From Heterodera schachtii (Eukaryota; Nematoda; Chromadorea; Rhabditida; Heteroderidae): a stretch of 64,000 nt of DNA. The position numbers were made by a program, and so were the translations under genes. Of this stretch, positions 11,511 through 22,903 are shown in pieces. Where the stretch lies: contig SIJG01000022.1 of the NCBI GenBank assembly GCA_023374025.1, forward strand, positions 186,001 through 250,000. Direction: 5' to 3'. How positions within the stretch are numbered: the first letter of the stretch is position 1; every line of letters starts with the position of its first letter. The notes below the pieces were generated by a model, which saw nothing but the letters and a program-made list of their open reading frames with translations, was not told the origin of the DNA and ran no database searches.

Positions 11511-11815
11511 CTGAAATGCATTGGTTGTTTCTGAGTGATTAAGTAAAAATACAGCTAATAATTAATAGAAAATTTAAAATTTACAAAGCTTAATTATTAT
11601 TATTTTTAAGTTTTGGCAAAATTTTAAGACATAATATTTTTTTAAAACGAAAAATTTTAAAATTCTGGTCGTGTAGGATTGTTCAGGGGACTCTCTGCTA
11701 TCGAATGAACCATAAAACAAATCTGTTTGATAAGTCTGAGTAAAGTTATTACGACTTTTATGACACTGGTTTTACTCCACTAATGGATTTTCAACATTTT
11801 TCAATTAAATTAACA
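11511..11815. other. AT-rich spacer upstream of helicase exon
   Basis: Presumed intron of the helicase gene, with no exon recognised. Near its right end the 14-mer tcaacatttttcaa occurs (about 11790), and caacatttttcaa recurs (about 11814) at the junction with the Gypsy fragment. Confidence 0.4.
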
Positions 11816-14587
11816 ACATTTTTCAATCTGAGAAGCGTTTCGGTCGTTGTATTGTCGTTCTATCTCTTAAACGCCTTGGTTTCTCTGTTGTTTCTTCATT
11901 TTTGTTGTTGTCCATTGTTTCTTGGTTAGTGTCGTCCACTTCTGATTGGGCTTTTTCGGAGGCTTCTTTTTGTTGTTCGGTCGCATTTGCCTGAGGCCGA
12001 TGAGAATACCCGGGCATGTTGGTGAGCTCTTCAGCTTCCGCTCTGTCAAGGGCTTGGTGTTCATCTTCTGTAAGAGTTGGCTTGGTACAGGCAGGTCCTG
12101 GTATAAAACAAAGTTTTAATTGGTTAATGTGAACTTTTAGTGGATTTGCCTGGGGGGAAAGACAGGAAACGATTATGGCATGAATGCCATCCAAACTTAC
12201 GACTCGGAAAATGCCTTTCCATGGCAAATTCAGCTTTTTTGAAGTGCCAGGCTTTCCGGCATAATTACGCAAAAGGACTCTGTCGCCTACCGTAATTTTT
12301 GACGGGCGCACAGATCTGTCGTACTGTAGTTTCATCAGCAATTGTGCTTCTTCATTTGCTTCTGCAGCACATTTCCAAGCAGTTCTTAAAGTGGTGACCA
12401 ATTTTTGCTTAAATTCCATTGAATCATCCAACGCTACTGGGTCTCTAATTGTCGGGAATAGAATTTGGTCAACACTAAATATTGGGTCCCTCCCAAAAAT
12501 GAGGAAAAATGGCGATTCTTTTGTTGATGTGTGAACGGATGTGTTATAACAAAAATTTGCCATTTCAATAAATTCGTCAAAATCAGGGTCAGTTTTGTTG
12601 ATATATTTTGCCCAAATATTGTGAAAAGTTCTGAAAGTTCGTTCAGTTATGGCATTTCCTTGTGACCAATGAGGTGTTGCGTATTTTTGTCCAATGTAAA
12701 GCAGGCTGCACACAGTTCTCGAAAGAACTCACTCGTAAATGAGGTTGCTTGGTCCGTTACCAATTCGGTGCACCCTCCAAATTTTAAATAACAATTAGTC
12801 AGAAATGCCCGAGCGATAGTCCTTGCTTTGGCATCCGGTAATGGGACTGATATCACGTACTTCGTAAACCAACATACAATATTTAATAAATATTTATTAC
12901 CTCTAATCGTTATTGGAAAGGGTCCAGCTAAATCTAACCCAACTTTAGCAAAGAGTGTATTAACCGGGGTGATGGACATTTCAGCTCTATAAGCCGGTGT
13001 CGGATTGTTTCTGAGCTGACAAGTAACACATGCTTTTGTCCAAATTGCTATATCCTGGTGCATTTTTGGCCAAAAGTACCGTGTCCGGCACTTTTTAACA
13101 GTTTTGTTAGTGCTCATGTGTCCGCCTCCCAGTGGCTAATTATGAAAAGACTCAAATACTAACAATCGAAGAGAAATTGGGATGTAAATTCGGGGTTTAA
13201 GTCCATGAGGTTTAAAGTACAGTATACCAGAATTTAAACATAAATTAATTGCGAAAATGGTCATTTGCTCTTTTTCATTCTCACTAAAACCTCCCGGAAA
13301 TTCACCTGATTCCAAAAATTTAATATAAGCGGACGCTTCCGGGTCTTTGTGTTGTTCCTGTAACAAATCAACTTGGTAAGAGGTACCATCATCATGTCGT
13401 AATGTCAGTGAGCCAATGAAAGGGTCCAAAACAATTCGTGAGTTCATTGAAAGTGAGAGGCAAATTGGGAATTCAATAATGTCGTCAATTTCTGGTAGTT
13501 GTGCCACCTCCTGAATTGGCACATCTTCAGCAGAACGAGAAAGCGCATCGGCGAGGGTATTTTGTTTTCCTGAAATGTGAACAATTTTAATTTGGTAATT
13601 TTGTAATTCGATCAACCAGCGGGCTAAATGAGGGTGTGTGTCTGACTTTTTTAACAAAAATGCTAACGGTTTATGGTCAGTATGTAATTCGATATCACTT
13701 AAAAAGATAAATTGTTTAAATTGCCGTAAAGCATAAATAATTGCGCATAATTCAATTTGTACCGGAGGCCAACGGCGTTCGGATGCAGAGAGGGTCCGGC
13801 TACAGTAAGAAATGGCCGAAAAGATGACTGATTCATTTTTCTGCATTAAAACTGCGCCAAGTCCGACCATTGAAGCATCTGAGAATATGTGAAATGTTTT
13901 TGAATAATCAGGAAAGACCAAATTTGGTGCTTGGGACAGTAATTCTTTTATGTGGTTAAATGTCTTGTCATGTTCCGCATTCCATTCAAACGGGACGTCT
14001 CGTCTCGAGAGACGTAATAATGGTTCAACTACCGTAGCAAAATTAGGAATATGCCTTCTGTAAAACCCAATTTTTCCGAGTACTCTTTTCACATCTTTAA
14101 GATTTTTAGGAGTTGACATTTCTTGAATTATTTCAATTCGACTCATGCTCGGCTTGTACCCTTGGGTGTTTAATGTGAAACCCAAAAACATCATTTCTTG
14201 GGTGGCAAATACACACTTTTTAGGACTCAGTTTCAAATTGTAAAGCCTAAATTTTTCAAAAACTCGTCTGAGGGAACTTAGGTGGTCCCAAAAAGTACCG
14301 TCCTTGGTGTAGACTAAAACATCATCAACATATGACAAAGAACAGTCTTCTAAACCACTTAATACCACTGCCATGGCTCTCGAAAATGCCGCAGTCGCAT
14401 TTTTTAAACCAAAAGGCATGTATCGCATTTGATACACATTGTCCTCCGTTATGACGCCACATTTCCATGATGTGTCATCACTGAGTCTGATTTGCATATA
14501 TCCTGAGGATAAGTCCAAGCTACTGTAGAATTTGCAACTTCCGACTTTTTCCATAATTGAGTCTTTTAACACCCACGGGACGTTCAT
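11816..14587 (-). mobile_element. Truncated Ty3/Gypsy retroelement, pol 3' part
   Basis: Minus-strand reverse transcriptase, RNase H and integrase without gag, protease or a recognisable LTR. The 5' end is cut inside the RT domain and is fused directly to Polinton sequence at about 14588. The 3' end stops at the integrase stop codon next to duplicated copy A. Confidence 0.85.
11823..14587 (-). pseudogene. Ty3/Gypsy pol: RT, RNase H, integrase, broken twice
   Basis: Domains in order: RT palm with LDLSSGYMQI and the YVDDVLV catalytic box; RNase H with FSDAS and TDHKPLAFLL; an integrase zinc region (CVTCQ); a DDE core with GLDLAGPFP, VTDQATSF and NAITERTF giving D, D, E; then a GPY/F-like block near LNLPWKGIF. 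Two lesions are visible. An in-frame TAG at 13136-13138 sits in the linker before integrase. A one-step frame change near 12710 lies between the second Asp and the Glu. RT motifs before the palm are missing. Not functional as it stands. Confidence 0.85.
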
Positions 14588-14792
14588 CCTCGTCCCTTGT
14601 CAGCTTGTTGAGACGCTTAAGTTCTTGCTCATATTTGATTGCCCGTTCCGCCTCATTTATGCCGTCATCGTTTTTGATTTGTTTAATTCTGTTACGTACC
14701 AGCCCAATTGGTGTTCCGTCAGACGGTGGCGGTGATGCCAAACTCTGATAAATTTCTTCGGGGACAAGCAAATAGCGCTTTGTATGCTGCAT
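14520..14792 (-). CDS. Polinton-associated small protein, C-terminus replaced
   Basis: The first about 70 residues (start KRYLLVPEEIYQSL, then a charged helix EQELKRLNKL and ending EDERPVG) look like the small lysine/glutamate-rich protein that follows the ATPase in metazoan Polintons; I recognise the type but not a function. At about 14588 the frame crosses into the Gypsy fragment, so the last 20 or so residues are translated retroelement in the wrong frame. Starts 30 bases after the upstream stop. Confidence 0.5.
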   Translation of the reverse strand: MQHTKRYLLVPEEIYQSLASPPPSDGTPIGLVRNRIKQIKNDDGINEAERAIKYEQELKRLNKLTRDEDERPVGVKRLNYGKSRKLQILQ

Positions 14793-14821
14793 TTTACTTT
14801 TTTTTTTTTATTTGTTGCACC

Positions 14822-15163
14822 TTATTTATAATTTTCAATGACATCCGCAATAAGCGGAAGAGCAATTGACGCAATGAGCCCCACAATAGCGGGAAGGCCG
14901 TCTCCGTGCTGTAGCAAAACCTTTTTGGCTGAGCGAGAGCAGCGTGTGCGAGCGAGACGACGAAGCACCAGTGCATGAGCTTTCAGCTTATTCAAATGCC
15001 GAGTACGCAATGGAACCCGACCCTTTAGAATGTTGAGACATATTTCGACTAGGCACAAAAGTTGCTCATCGGTTGCGTCTCGAATAAGGTCATTCGCCTT
15101 TTTGGCATTACACAGTGTCTCCAAAAAGGATTCGTTTCTTGCTAGCATTTGTGACCTTCTCAT
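14822..15163 (-). CDS. Polinton small protein with C-terminal hydrophobic segment
   Basis: 113 residues, intact. Helical, basic N-terminal two thirds (LLCLVEICLNILKGRVPL; RTRHLNKLKAHALVLRRLA), then a C-terminal hydrophobic stretch LPAIVGLIASIALPLIADVI. This layout resembles a small conserved Polinton protein that others have compared with adenoviral core or minor capsid peptides; that comparison is from memory and unproven here. Its ATG overlaps the ATPase stop as ATGA, suggesting the compact gene packing of a DNA virus. Confidence 0.6.
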   Translation of the reverse strand: MRRSQMLARNESFLETLCNAKKANDLIRDATDEQLLCLVEICLNILKGRVPLRTRHLNKLKAHALVLRRLARTRCSRSAKKVLLQHGDGLPAIVGLIASIALPLIADVIENYK

Positions 15164-15824
15164 TTTGGCATGTAAACTATTTGTTTTTGTTCATATATAT
15201 TTGTTCGAAGGCGGATCTCTTCCGGAGTCTCTGGGTGCATGTCCACCAGAAGGTAGCCAAAATTTTTCGCGCATGCGTCTCGGTAGGCCTCAATAAAATG
15301 CGCAGTCCTTGACGGGAAGAGATGGGTGGCGATGGTGCGTATCTGCAACGCCCCCGCTGGATTTCGCATTAACACTAAATAGTGTGAGTTTGTGCGCGCC
15401 ACACGCAGCTCTTTGTTGAACAGGTGCTGAGTCACCAAAATTACGCTGACGCCCCAATTGTGTGAGCCACGGGTGAAGAGTGCGTCTAAATATTGCTGAC
15501 TCATCCCCATCAACAAATCATCCAGCACCAGCAAGGTTTTTTCTTTTTTGGCGCACCCCTCACTTGTTCCGCCGTGGGACGCCGCTGTATACAGTGAATG
15601 GCACATTGCCTTTTTCCGGCGCGCTGCAAATTCATCACATTAGGGTTCAGCTCCCCATAGCTATAAATAACGCGTTCAATGGGGGTAGAGATCATTGTGT
15701 TCAAATTTCGCAACAGACGCATTACCCACTCTGACTTCCCACTGCCTGTGCTCCCAGACACAATCATTGTGAACGGATGACGAAATTGCCCATCCTCCGT
15801 TTTAAATTGTTGGAAGGCGTCCAT
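15160..15824 (-). pseudogene. Polinton packaging ATPase (A32/FtsK-HerA type), 1-nt frameshift
   Basis: N-terminal part 15824-15510 carries Walker A in VSGSTGSGKSEW. The C-terminal part carries Walker B in TLLVLDDLLMGM and a sensor-like VSVILVTQHLF, followed by a typical GYLLVDMHPET tail. The two halves are in different frames, and the switch falls in an A-rich run (plus-strand ttttttcttttttgg, about 15537-15551). One missing or extra A explains it, by mutation or by sequencing error. The enzyme would pump the element's DNA into a capsid. Stop codon overlaps the next gene's start. Confidence 0.75.
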
Positions 15825-15881
15825 TTTACTTTTTTATGTAATTTTCTTTTTATTTATAGTTTCATTTTCATAGATTTTAAA

Positions 15882-16441
15882 GAGCAAAGATGGACAACCG
15901 AAGCGATTGTATCGTAATGGTTCTTTTGGTCAACCAAATCCCGAATGGGTCGACAACTTCAAAGAGGTGTCTCGCCATATTTTCGTCAATTTGTTTTTGT
16001 TTTACCAATTTTTGTGTTTAGACATTTCGCTGTGCCACCACTTCTGTCAGTTACACAATTCAACTTTGTTTTTACGCGACAACAATGCCAATTGAACAAT
16101 TTGAATTGGTGAACAAAGTGACGAATGAGAAGCTGACACTGAAACATAATATCGACGCATCCAACGAAATTTATAATTGGCTGTTGAAACGATGCCCAAT
16201 TGGGGAGACGGCGACGGTGCCAGCAATTAAATGGGGAGACAGCGTAAATCCGAGTGCCAATTTGAACAATATCATTTTTGATCTGTGGAGTTTCAATAAA
16301 TCCATTGGGTGAGCAGCAACAATAATTTTTGATTTTGTCAAAAAATAAATATATTTAATTAATTTTAGGTCATTGTCGCCACCAGCGGAAGAAGAAAAAG
16401 AAGAAGATGAAGCGGATCAAAGCAACGAAAAAGTCGTCTGA
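15882..16441 (+). pseudogene. F-box-like gene, duplicated 3' fragment
   Basis: Exact copy of the end of exon 3 (15882-15966), exon 4 (16022-16308) and exon 5 (16369-16441) of the gene at 8624-10045. No promoter or 5' exons: sequence to the left is Polinton. Confidence 0.85.
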
Positions 16442-16989
16442 TTAAGTGTACGGAAATGAATAATTAAATTAATTGTATTTGAGAAAAGATCGATCTCAAT
16501 TTTCGGTTTTCAGTTTTCTCCTCGACGCCGCTTCTCCAGGGCCGAGGGTCAGCAGTAGAAATAAATGAATTGATTAATTTTTAATTGATGCGATTATAAT
16601 GACCCAAATGATATATTGGCACTGTGCCATTCCAATATTGTATTGTGTGTATAATTTGTTTGTATGTACCAATTTGACTTTTGTTTGATCGCAAATTCAT
16701 CCATTTCCATTGTATTTTTGCGTATGTAATTAATTCATTGTGATAATCATATTAAAAATGTAAGATCGATTTTCTGGCGAATTAAAAAAAAACATCCTTA
16801 AAATCGAAAAATTTGAGCCTTTGTAAGAATACTTTGAAAAAAGCGTCTTTTCGCGGATTTGTGCCTCAAATCTGTATTGGTACAAAGATAAGTTAAAATT
16901 AAAAAAATTGAGCAAAGACGAAAATGAAAGAAAATGTGTAAATTTAAATGAAGAAAAGTGAGGGAAAAAAAAGGAAAATGGCCGTGAGT
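16442..16989. other. Copy of convergent 3' flanks
   Basis: Second copy of 10046-10592; no gene seen. Confidence 0.7.
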
Positions 16990-17907
16990 TCAGTCGTTTC
17001 GTCTGCCTCTTCCATCATTCGTGCGATTGGTCCATTGGCCCGGGCGGTTTGATGTTGGACGGGGCATGTTTGGTGAAGGGCTGGGGCGGTCCGGGCAGTT
17101 GCGATAGTAATGTCCAGGGCGTAAGCAGTAGTGGCACAGACCAGCGGGCACGTTCGGATGTGCTGAACCAGGTTTGCGTGCCGACTGTTGCTGCCTCGAA
17201 ATGCCAGCGAATAACATGCGCGGAGGTCCGATTGACCTAGGCAGAGAGGGACCGTCAGAACCTTGCCAATCATCGTAAAAGTCGAATGCTTTCACTGATC
17301 CGTTGGTGGTGGCAATTACGCCATCCACAAATTGCGGTTTCGGGTCCATCATCGCATGGATGTACTCCGGAGTTACAGCAATGGCCTTATCCAGAGCTCT
17401 GCGCAGGAATCGCCGCCAAATGCCGCCAGCTGTCCACAACAGCTTCAAGTCGCCGACAACCATCATGCCGAATTTGCTGCGGCTGAGTGCCACGTTAACA
17501 CGCCGTTGATCGTTCCAAAAGGCGCCGCTGTTGTCATTCGAGCTCAGGCCGGCTTTTGTTGAGACAACGAAGACGAATTCGGCCTCGTGCCCCTGGCAAC
17601 CATCAACTGTTGTTACCATTACGTTCGGCATGTTGAGTGCAGACACTTCGGTTCCAATTTCCTTCGCTTGGCCAGCGTAAAAGCAGACAACGCGAATCAA
17701 GCCGTTGAAACATGGCCGTAGGAAAGTCAAGCACTTCATGACAGTCCGGGTTTGCATTGGATTTGTTGCCGAAAATGAGGTCGGGTCCTCTTGCATTCGA
17801 TCAATCTGATGGACAAGAATGATGGGACACTGCGGCACTGGAAGTGAAATGAGAGTTTTGTGGTTCGTCCGGTAGTCAAAATTTCGTTGTGCGCGGCATA
17901 TACTCAG
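16990..17907 (-). CDS. UPF1-like helicase C-terminal exon, second copy
   Basis: Same protein as 10593-11510, residue for residue, including motif V, motif VI and the CCHC knuckle. Its upstream exons are again not visible: the sequence meets the N gap at 18213. Identity this complete between two copies means very recent duplication or an assembly that kept two haplotypes in series. Confidence 0.7.
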   Translation of the reverse strand: MSICRAQRNFDYRTNHKTLISLPVPQCPIILVHQIDRMQEDPTSFSATNPMQTRTVMKCLTFLRPCFNGLIRVVCFYAGQAKEIGTEVSALNMPNVMVTTVDGCQGHEAEFVFVVSTKAGLSSNDNSGAFWNDQRRVNVALSRSKFGMMVVGDLKLLWTAGGIWRRFLRRALDKAIAVTPEYIHAMMDPKPQFVDGVIATTNGSVKAFDFYDDWQGSDGPSLPRSIGPPRMLFAGISRQQQSARKPGSAHPNVPAGLCHYCLRPGHYYRNCPDRPSPSPNMPRPTSNRPGQWTNRTNDGRGRRND

Positions 17908-18212
17908 CTGAAATGCATTGGTTGTTTCTGAGTGATTAAGTAAAAATACAGCTAATAATTAATAGAAAATTTAAAATTTACAAAGCTTAATTATTATTAT
18001 TTTTAAGTTTTGGCAAAATTTTAAGACATAATATTTTTTTAAAACGAAAAATTTTAAAATTCTGGTCGTGTAGGATTGTTCAGGGGACTCTCTGCTATCG
18101 AATGAACCATAAAACAAATCTGTTTGATAAGTCTGAGTAAAGTTATTACGACTTTTATGACACTGGTTTTACTCCACTAATGGATTTTCAACATTTTTCA
18201 ATTAAATTAACA

Positions 18213-18222
18213 NNNNNNNNNN
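18213..18222. other. Assembly gap (10 N)
   Basis: Ten N. The join between copy A' and the sequence to the right is therefore not supported by sequence. Confidence 1.
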
Positions 18223-18452
18223 CCCTAGCTTTTATCACTTACGCTTTTGTTAATTCTACTGATGACGCCAATTTTTAATAGTGCTAGTGCGTTTCGTAAA
18301 TCCGCCATATGATAGAATACAGTTAAATTCGAGTAAAACCGGTGCAAAAGTATGGAAACAAAATTTTTTTAAATATAAAAACAGTTCTCCACGAGATGAG
18401 TGTTAAATGAAATCCTTCCCCTATCAAAATAAACTCCTGATATTAAAATCTA

Positions 18453-18845
18453 GGTACTTTCCTGTTTTGAAGGCGCACCCCATTTGGTACTTGTGAAGTT
18501 TACACCACATAAAAATGTTTTATTTTAAATAAAAAGTGTTTTCATGGGTATTCGTGCTGATGACGAATATGACATCCATTTCGGCAAATTTTCGAACCCC
18601 GGACCCGAACTCGAACAAAAATCCGGAATTCATTTTTCACCAAAATACACCTTTATTGTCCAAAACCGATTTAAATACACCGATTGGAATGGAAAATAGG
18701 GATTTACTGGCTGGATCAAATATCCGTGATCAGCGACCCTGAATAAAATTGTTGTTTTATGCCTCCGAAATAATCTGATAATATTTAACGCTCTCTGTTG
18801 CTTTTAAAAAAAAATGAAGTTGCGCCTTCATAACAGGAAAGTACC
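18453..18845. mobile_element. Merlin-type MITE, 393 bp, 8-bp TSD
   Basis: The left end GGTACTTTCCTG and the inverse of the right end agree for 25 bases with one mismatch (to gaaggcgca). Both ends are flanked by AAAATCTA (18445-18452 and 18846-18853). Ends beginning GG and an 8- to 9-bp duplication are the Merlin (IS1016-like) signature. No transposase inside; a cgaaccccggacccgaactcg stretch inside recurs near 45.44 kb. Confidence 0.75.
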
Positions 18846-18853
18846 AAAATCTA

Positions 18854-21385
18854 TAAAAAAGAGCAAAAGGCTTCCCGATCAGTCAAGCCAACAAAAAATT
18901 ATGGTGCCGCAACCAAATTAACCCATTTTTGGCAGTGCAAAAGTATGAAGCAAAAAGTTTAATCGACCAAAACTCAGTTTTATGCAGAGAAAAAAATTTG
19001 GAAAAAATTGGGAAATTTTTTGGAAAAAACTTCAACTTTTTCAATATCCTCTTGGGTTCCCCCTGATTTTCGCTTATTTTTTAATTTTTGAAATGTGTCG
19101 CTCTAGCGTCCTTAAGCTTATTTCAATTCCAATTTCATCTACATATTTTTTCCAATAATTCTCGTCGAGTTTTTTGTTTCTTTTTTAATATAAGGAACCA
19201 CCAGATTGTTAGCACGATAGTTTGCTAAATTCTTCAAAGTCCGCTGACTTTTAAACAGATAAATAATATGATCATTAAAAAAAATCAGTTTTCATTATTG
19301 AATTGACATGCAGATTACTTAGGAAAAATTTTAATGTGTAGATTATTATGTAATTTTTAATCTTCATTTTTATATAAAGTTGGTAAATTATTTGTTTATG
19401 TTGGTAAACAAATGCTTCTTTTGGCTGACGCACATTGGCAGAAACCCTATTTTTGTAAATTTATATGATTTCTTTATCATTTTAACAGTATTCTATCGGA
19501 AGCGGTTTTTACGAAATGCACCAGCACGATTTTTATATTTGCTGATTCATATTATTTTTTAGATAATTCTACTGTTGAAGAACTCATTTTCAATTATTCA
19601 TTTTGCAATTATGTATTTATTAAAATCTAGTGGTTAATTTTCACTGCACGGCACTTTGCTATCAACGACGGCACAAACCGTTTTTTGGGTTCCGGCGATG
19701 CCGATAGGCGCGGCTGGGAAAATTTTGAATTTTTATCGCTTTAAACAATTTTTATCAAAAATACACCAAACTCTATGCTTTTGAGTTTCATTAAGGAGTC
19801 AAATGAAGCAGAAATACATATAAAAACTAATAAAATAAATCATTTGAATTTGCCAAAATCAAAAAATAGATTTCCAAAAGTTTCCGACCTTTATTAAAAA
19901 AGTCGGAAATTGTAGTTCCGATGACCAAAATTTTTCGGAAATGGGGACTCCGACCCCAAAAATATCGGAATTCCTTGCCATCCCTGGCACAAATCCGCTG
20001 CTGAAGAATACCACAGCAGAATGTACTGTATGAACATCGCAAAGTCACACCAATATTGCAGAGCTCTTACTGACTGACTGAAGGTGTTCGAAGCCGATAA
20101 ATTAAAACCCAATCTGTTCAATCCGACCGGCAATCCCTGAGCGGCGACCACATTAGGGCTGGACGTAATTGTATTTTCAAATACGAAATCCGTAAAACCA
20201 CTATTCATTATGGAAATTATACGTGATATGTAATTACGGGGGCTTTAAAAGAACGTAATTAAAATAATGTTTGTTTATTAAGAATTTTGGATTCAATAGA
20301 TTAACAAGGGCTAGTATAAAAAAATAAAAAGAGAAAGAGAGAGTGACTGATGATAGAATGCTATTTAAACAAACAATTAAATAAATTAAATTTTTATAAG
20401 ATTATACCTAAAATAAATTTAAGAATTTATTCATAAAAATAGATTAATCAAAAAGTGAATTGATTTTAATAGAGTGAGAGAAGAGAGAAAAATTAGAGAG
20501 AGAGAATTACCACTTTCTGTCTTTTTTTCTTGGTTGGTACCAGGGGAGGAGCGCGACCACGATCCGCGATAAATGAATAAACATGCAGAAAACAATGGCT
20601 AATTTTTTTAAAAACTGATTGAAGAGTGTTTTAAGTACATCTGTGGTCCGATTGCTGAAAAGGTTCACATCTTTGTCCGACCAGCTTTTCTTTTTGTTTC
20701 ATATTTTTTCTTAATTAAAATCAACAAATGTCTTTCAAAGTTTTAATTTCAAATTTCAAATTTAAAATAATAAAATTTCAAATTGATTATACAGAGCATT
20801 TTTGGCCACGCTGAACACAATTGCGTATTGTGGAAATTGCGAGTTTTTAGTTGTCCGCAATTTCGGACTGCTGAATTTTAAATTGAAAATAATGGAAGGA
20901 TTAATAATTTATTTTTAAACCGTATGAATTATTTTCTAAGTGAAAATGTGACTTCTTGTTAGTGGTTAGTTGTAAGCTTCCTTTTCTATCATATTTTTTT
21001 GCCTTCCTTTTCAATCCCCTTGGGAATGGAAGGATTTTTATGCTTATTAAAAATATCAGCTCGCTTGGTCACTGGGAAGTAGGTGTAGTAAAAAAAATTA
21101 CAAGGCTATAATTTTATTACAGAGCATATGCATATTTTGAATGCCCTATGGTCATTAAAAATTAGGCACATTTCCGGTTGCATTATTTTGTTGATATTAA
21201 TTTTCCGGATTAAAGCATTACAATCTTTTACATTTTGGAATCTGTCATTTACTTTTTTTTAAGACTCAGGTGTTATAATTATTGACTTCATTTAGTAATT
21301 TTTTTTTCCTGTTCCAAATTGCTGCAATTATTACCAATTGCGCCATTTCTAATATATGATTTAATTAATTTGTTAGTAACAAAAA
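18854..21385. other. AT-rich intergenic with dispersed repeat
   Basis: No gene. 19665-19965 is a copy of a dispersed repeat also seen at 41.83-42.17 kb (shared ccggcg.tgccgataggcg, cttttgagttt and repeated tcggaattccgacc motifs), and partly at 47.9 kb. An A/T- and GA-rich stretch lies at 20320-20520. Confidence 0.5.
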
Positions 21386-22873
21386 TTATTGCAATTTTTT
21401 TTGAATAATCGACATCGAGTAGATCTTCAATCCGGTGGTGCACAGATGCTTGGGTGGACGGTTTCGGCGGTGTAGTGCCTCAAGTACGAGATGGAAATCG
21501 TACTTTCCACCGTTGTGGGCGATGCACACCGTGTGTGCCTTCTTTGGGCACGTAGGCGATACGTCCACACGCACGACACACCCGGCGCCATTGACAGATG
21601 GGCCGACGTTGTCGCTGACCACGGCCGTCCATCGGAGCTGGAGCGTGGTTGCTGAGATGGTAGTCGTAGCACCCACCATTTGGGAAGATGAACAGACATT
21701 CAGCGCACTTTCGAGCACTACTTCCACCATTCGGTAGCTTAATTGGGTTTTTATTGCTATTGTTTTGTAGTTTTTGGAGCTTAATCTACCTGTTCAGTTT
21801 GGCATGGATAACCAGGCCCGTACCGCAAACAAAGGCGGCACACAACTTTGCATCCGAACGCGTGGTAACGCGCGTCAGCCCTCCGCTCGCAGTCGATGCA
21901 GTAGTTGGGCACATCAAACAGCTGCTCAACTCGGCCAATGTAGTTGAAGTGGCCACGCTCCAACACAAGGCAAAGGTTGAATCTCGCCGCCAATCTTCAA
22001 TTAACTAATTTACCCAAAACAAGAAAAGAAATAAAAAACTCACCCATCTCCTTTGAATACAATGCGGTATTCCTGCTCCTTTTCAAACACCGCCAGGCGA
22101 ATTTGGCCCACACCATGCTGATTGTTGAGCCACTGCTGGAGACGTTGGACATCGTCCAGCGTGTACATGTCCCTGTTGGCAGCAATGCCGGCACGAGTCA
22201 GCATCTGCGCTGCTGCCGGACCGTGTTGGTCTTGACGACTGGCGAACAGGTTGAATGCCGCTTTGCCGCCACCGCCAGCCATTCGCGTCTCGCGGTCATG
22301 CATCCCCAAAATAATGGCACGCGCAAGGCAGAGCCGGTCGTTGGGGTTGTGAATCCGGACAAGTGACTGCACGGTGTTGGAAACATGGTGCTCCACGTCA
22401 CGGTCACAGGCTCCTATTTTTTTAACCAAAATATGTTAATGAAATAAGAATGGCATCTCACCTCCCCTTTGTGGATCAGCACGAATGGAGTCAAGGGGCC
22501 AGACCGCCAAGACTTTGGTGACCGTTGTTCCGGCAAGCAAGTCAATGCCGGCTGCCGACTGCTCATTGAGCCGCTCGATAGCTGCCGCCAATGCCGCTGC
22601 GTTGTTTTGCTCTGGCGGACGAAGCCCGATGACATATGGGCGATCAAATCCCGGCGGGTGGAGCTGCAGTCCGACCATCGATGGGCGCGGGTGACCAGCC
22701 AGCACACGGTCGAGGAGTTGCTGGACGATGGCCTCCATCAAAAGATCGGGCCGCTGCGCTTCCTCCAGCGGCAGGAAGCGTAGTTCACAAATTTCTCCAC
22801 GTGTGTTGCGTGGCACGTTCCGCATGGCTGTTGAGCGCTCAATGACGAAGCACTCGCCAATTGGGCGGCCAGC
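21386..22873 (-). pseudogene. Polinton protein-primed DNA polymerase B, N-terminal remnant
   Basis: Four phase-consistent exons: 22462-22873, 22044-22413, 21790-21994 and 21386-21737. Exon 2 has NPNDRLCLARAIILG. Exon 3 has LERGHFNYIGRVEQLFD and a Cys-rich patch CIDCERRAD...CKVVCRLC. Exon 4 continues the Cys-rich region (KCAEC, CYDYH, CRACGR) and, in another frame, carries the 3'-5' exonuclease II motif AHNGGKYDFHLVLEAL. The frame change is near 21550. The frame then stops at 21386, so exo III and all polymerase motifs are missing. This is the polymerase expected in Maverick elements. High GC in an AT-rich setting. The first exon begins at a 3' splice site 31 bases past the RING gene's stop. 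Confidence 0.75.
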
Positions 22874-22903
22874 CTTGAAAGCATTACAATGAAAAAAATT
22901 TAT

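Larger units (their letters stand above)
9486..11815. repeat. Direct duplication, copy A
   Basis: 2330 bases, essentially identical to 15882-18212 (offset 6396, then 6397 after a single extra A in an A-run near 16790). It starts inside exon 3 of the F-box-like gene and ends at the border with retroelement sequence. Confidence 0.95.
14588..15881 (-). mobile_element. Polinton/Maverick fragment
   Basis: Three tightly spaced minus-strand genes (packaging ATPase, a 113-aa protein and a 90-aa reading frame) keep a virus-like order with overlapping or 30-bp spacing. It is truncated at both ends: at about 15835 by AT-rich sequence leading into duplicated copy A', and at about 14588 by the Gypsy fragment. 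Confidence 0.75.
15882..18212. repeat. Direct duplication, copy A'
   Basis: Second copy of 9486-11815, differing in what I could compare by one A in a homopolymer. It stops at the assembly gap, one position away from where copy A meets the retroelement. Confidence 0.95.
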
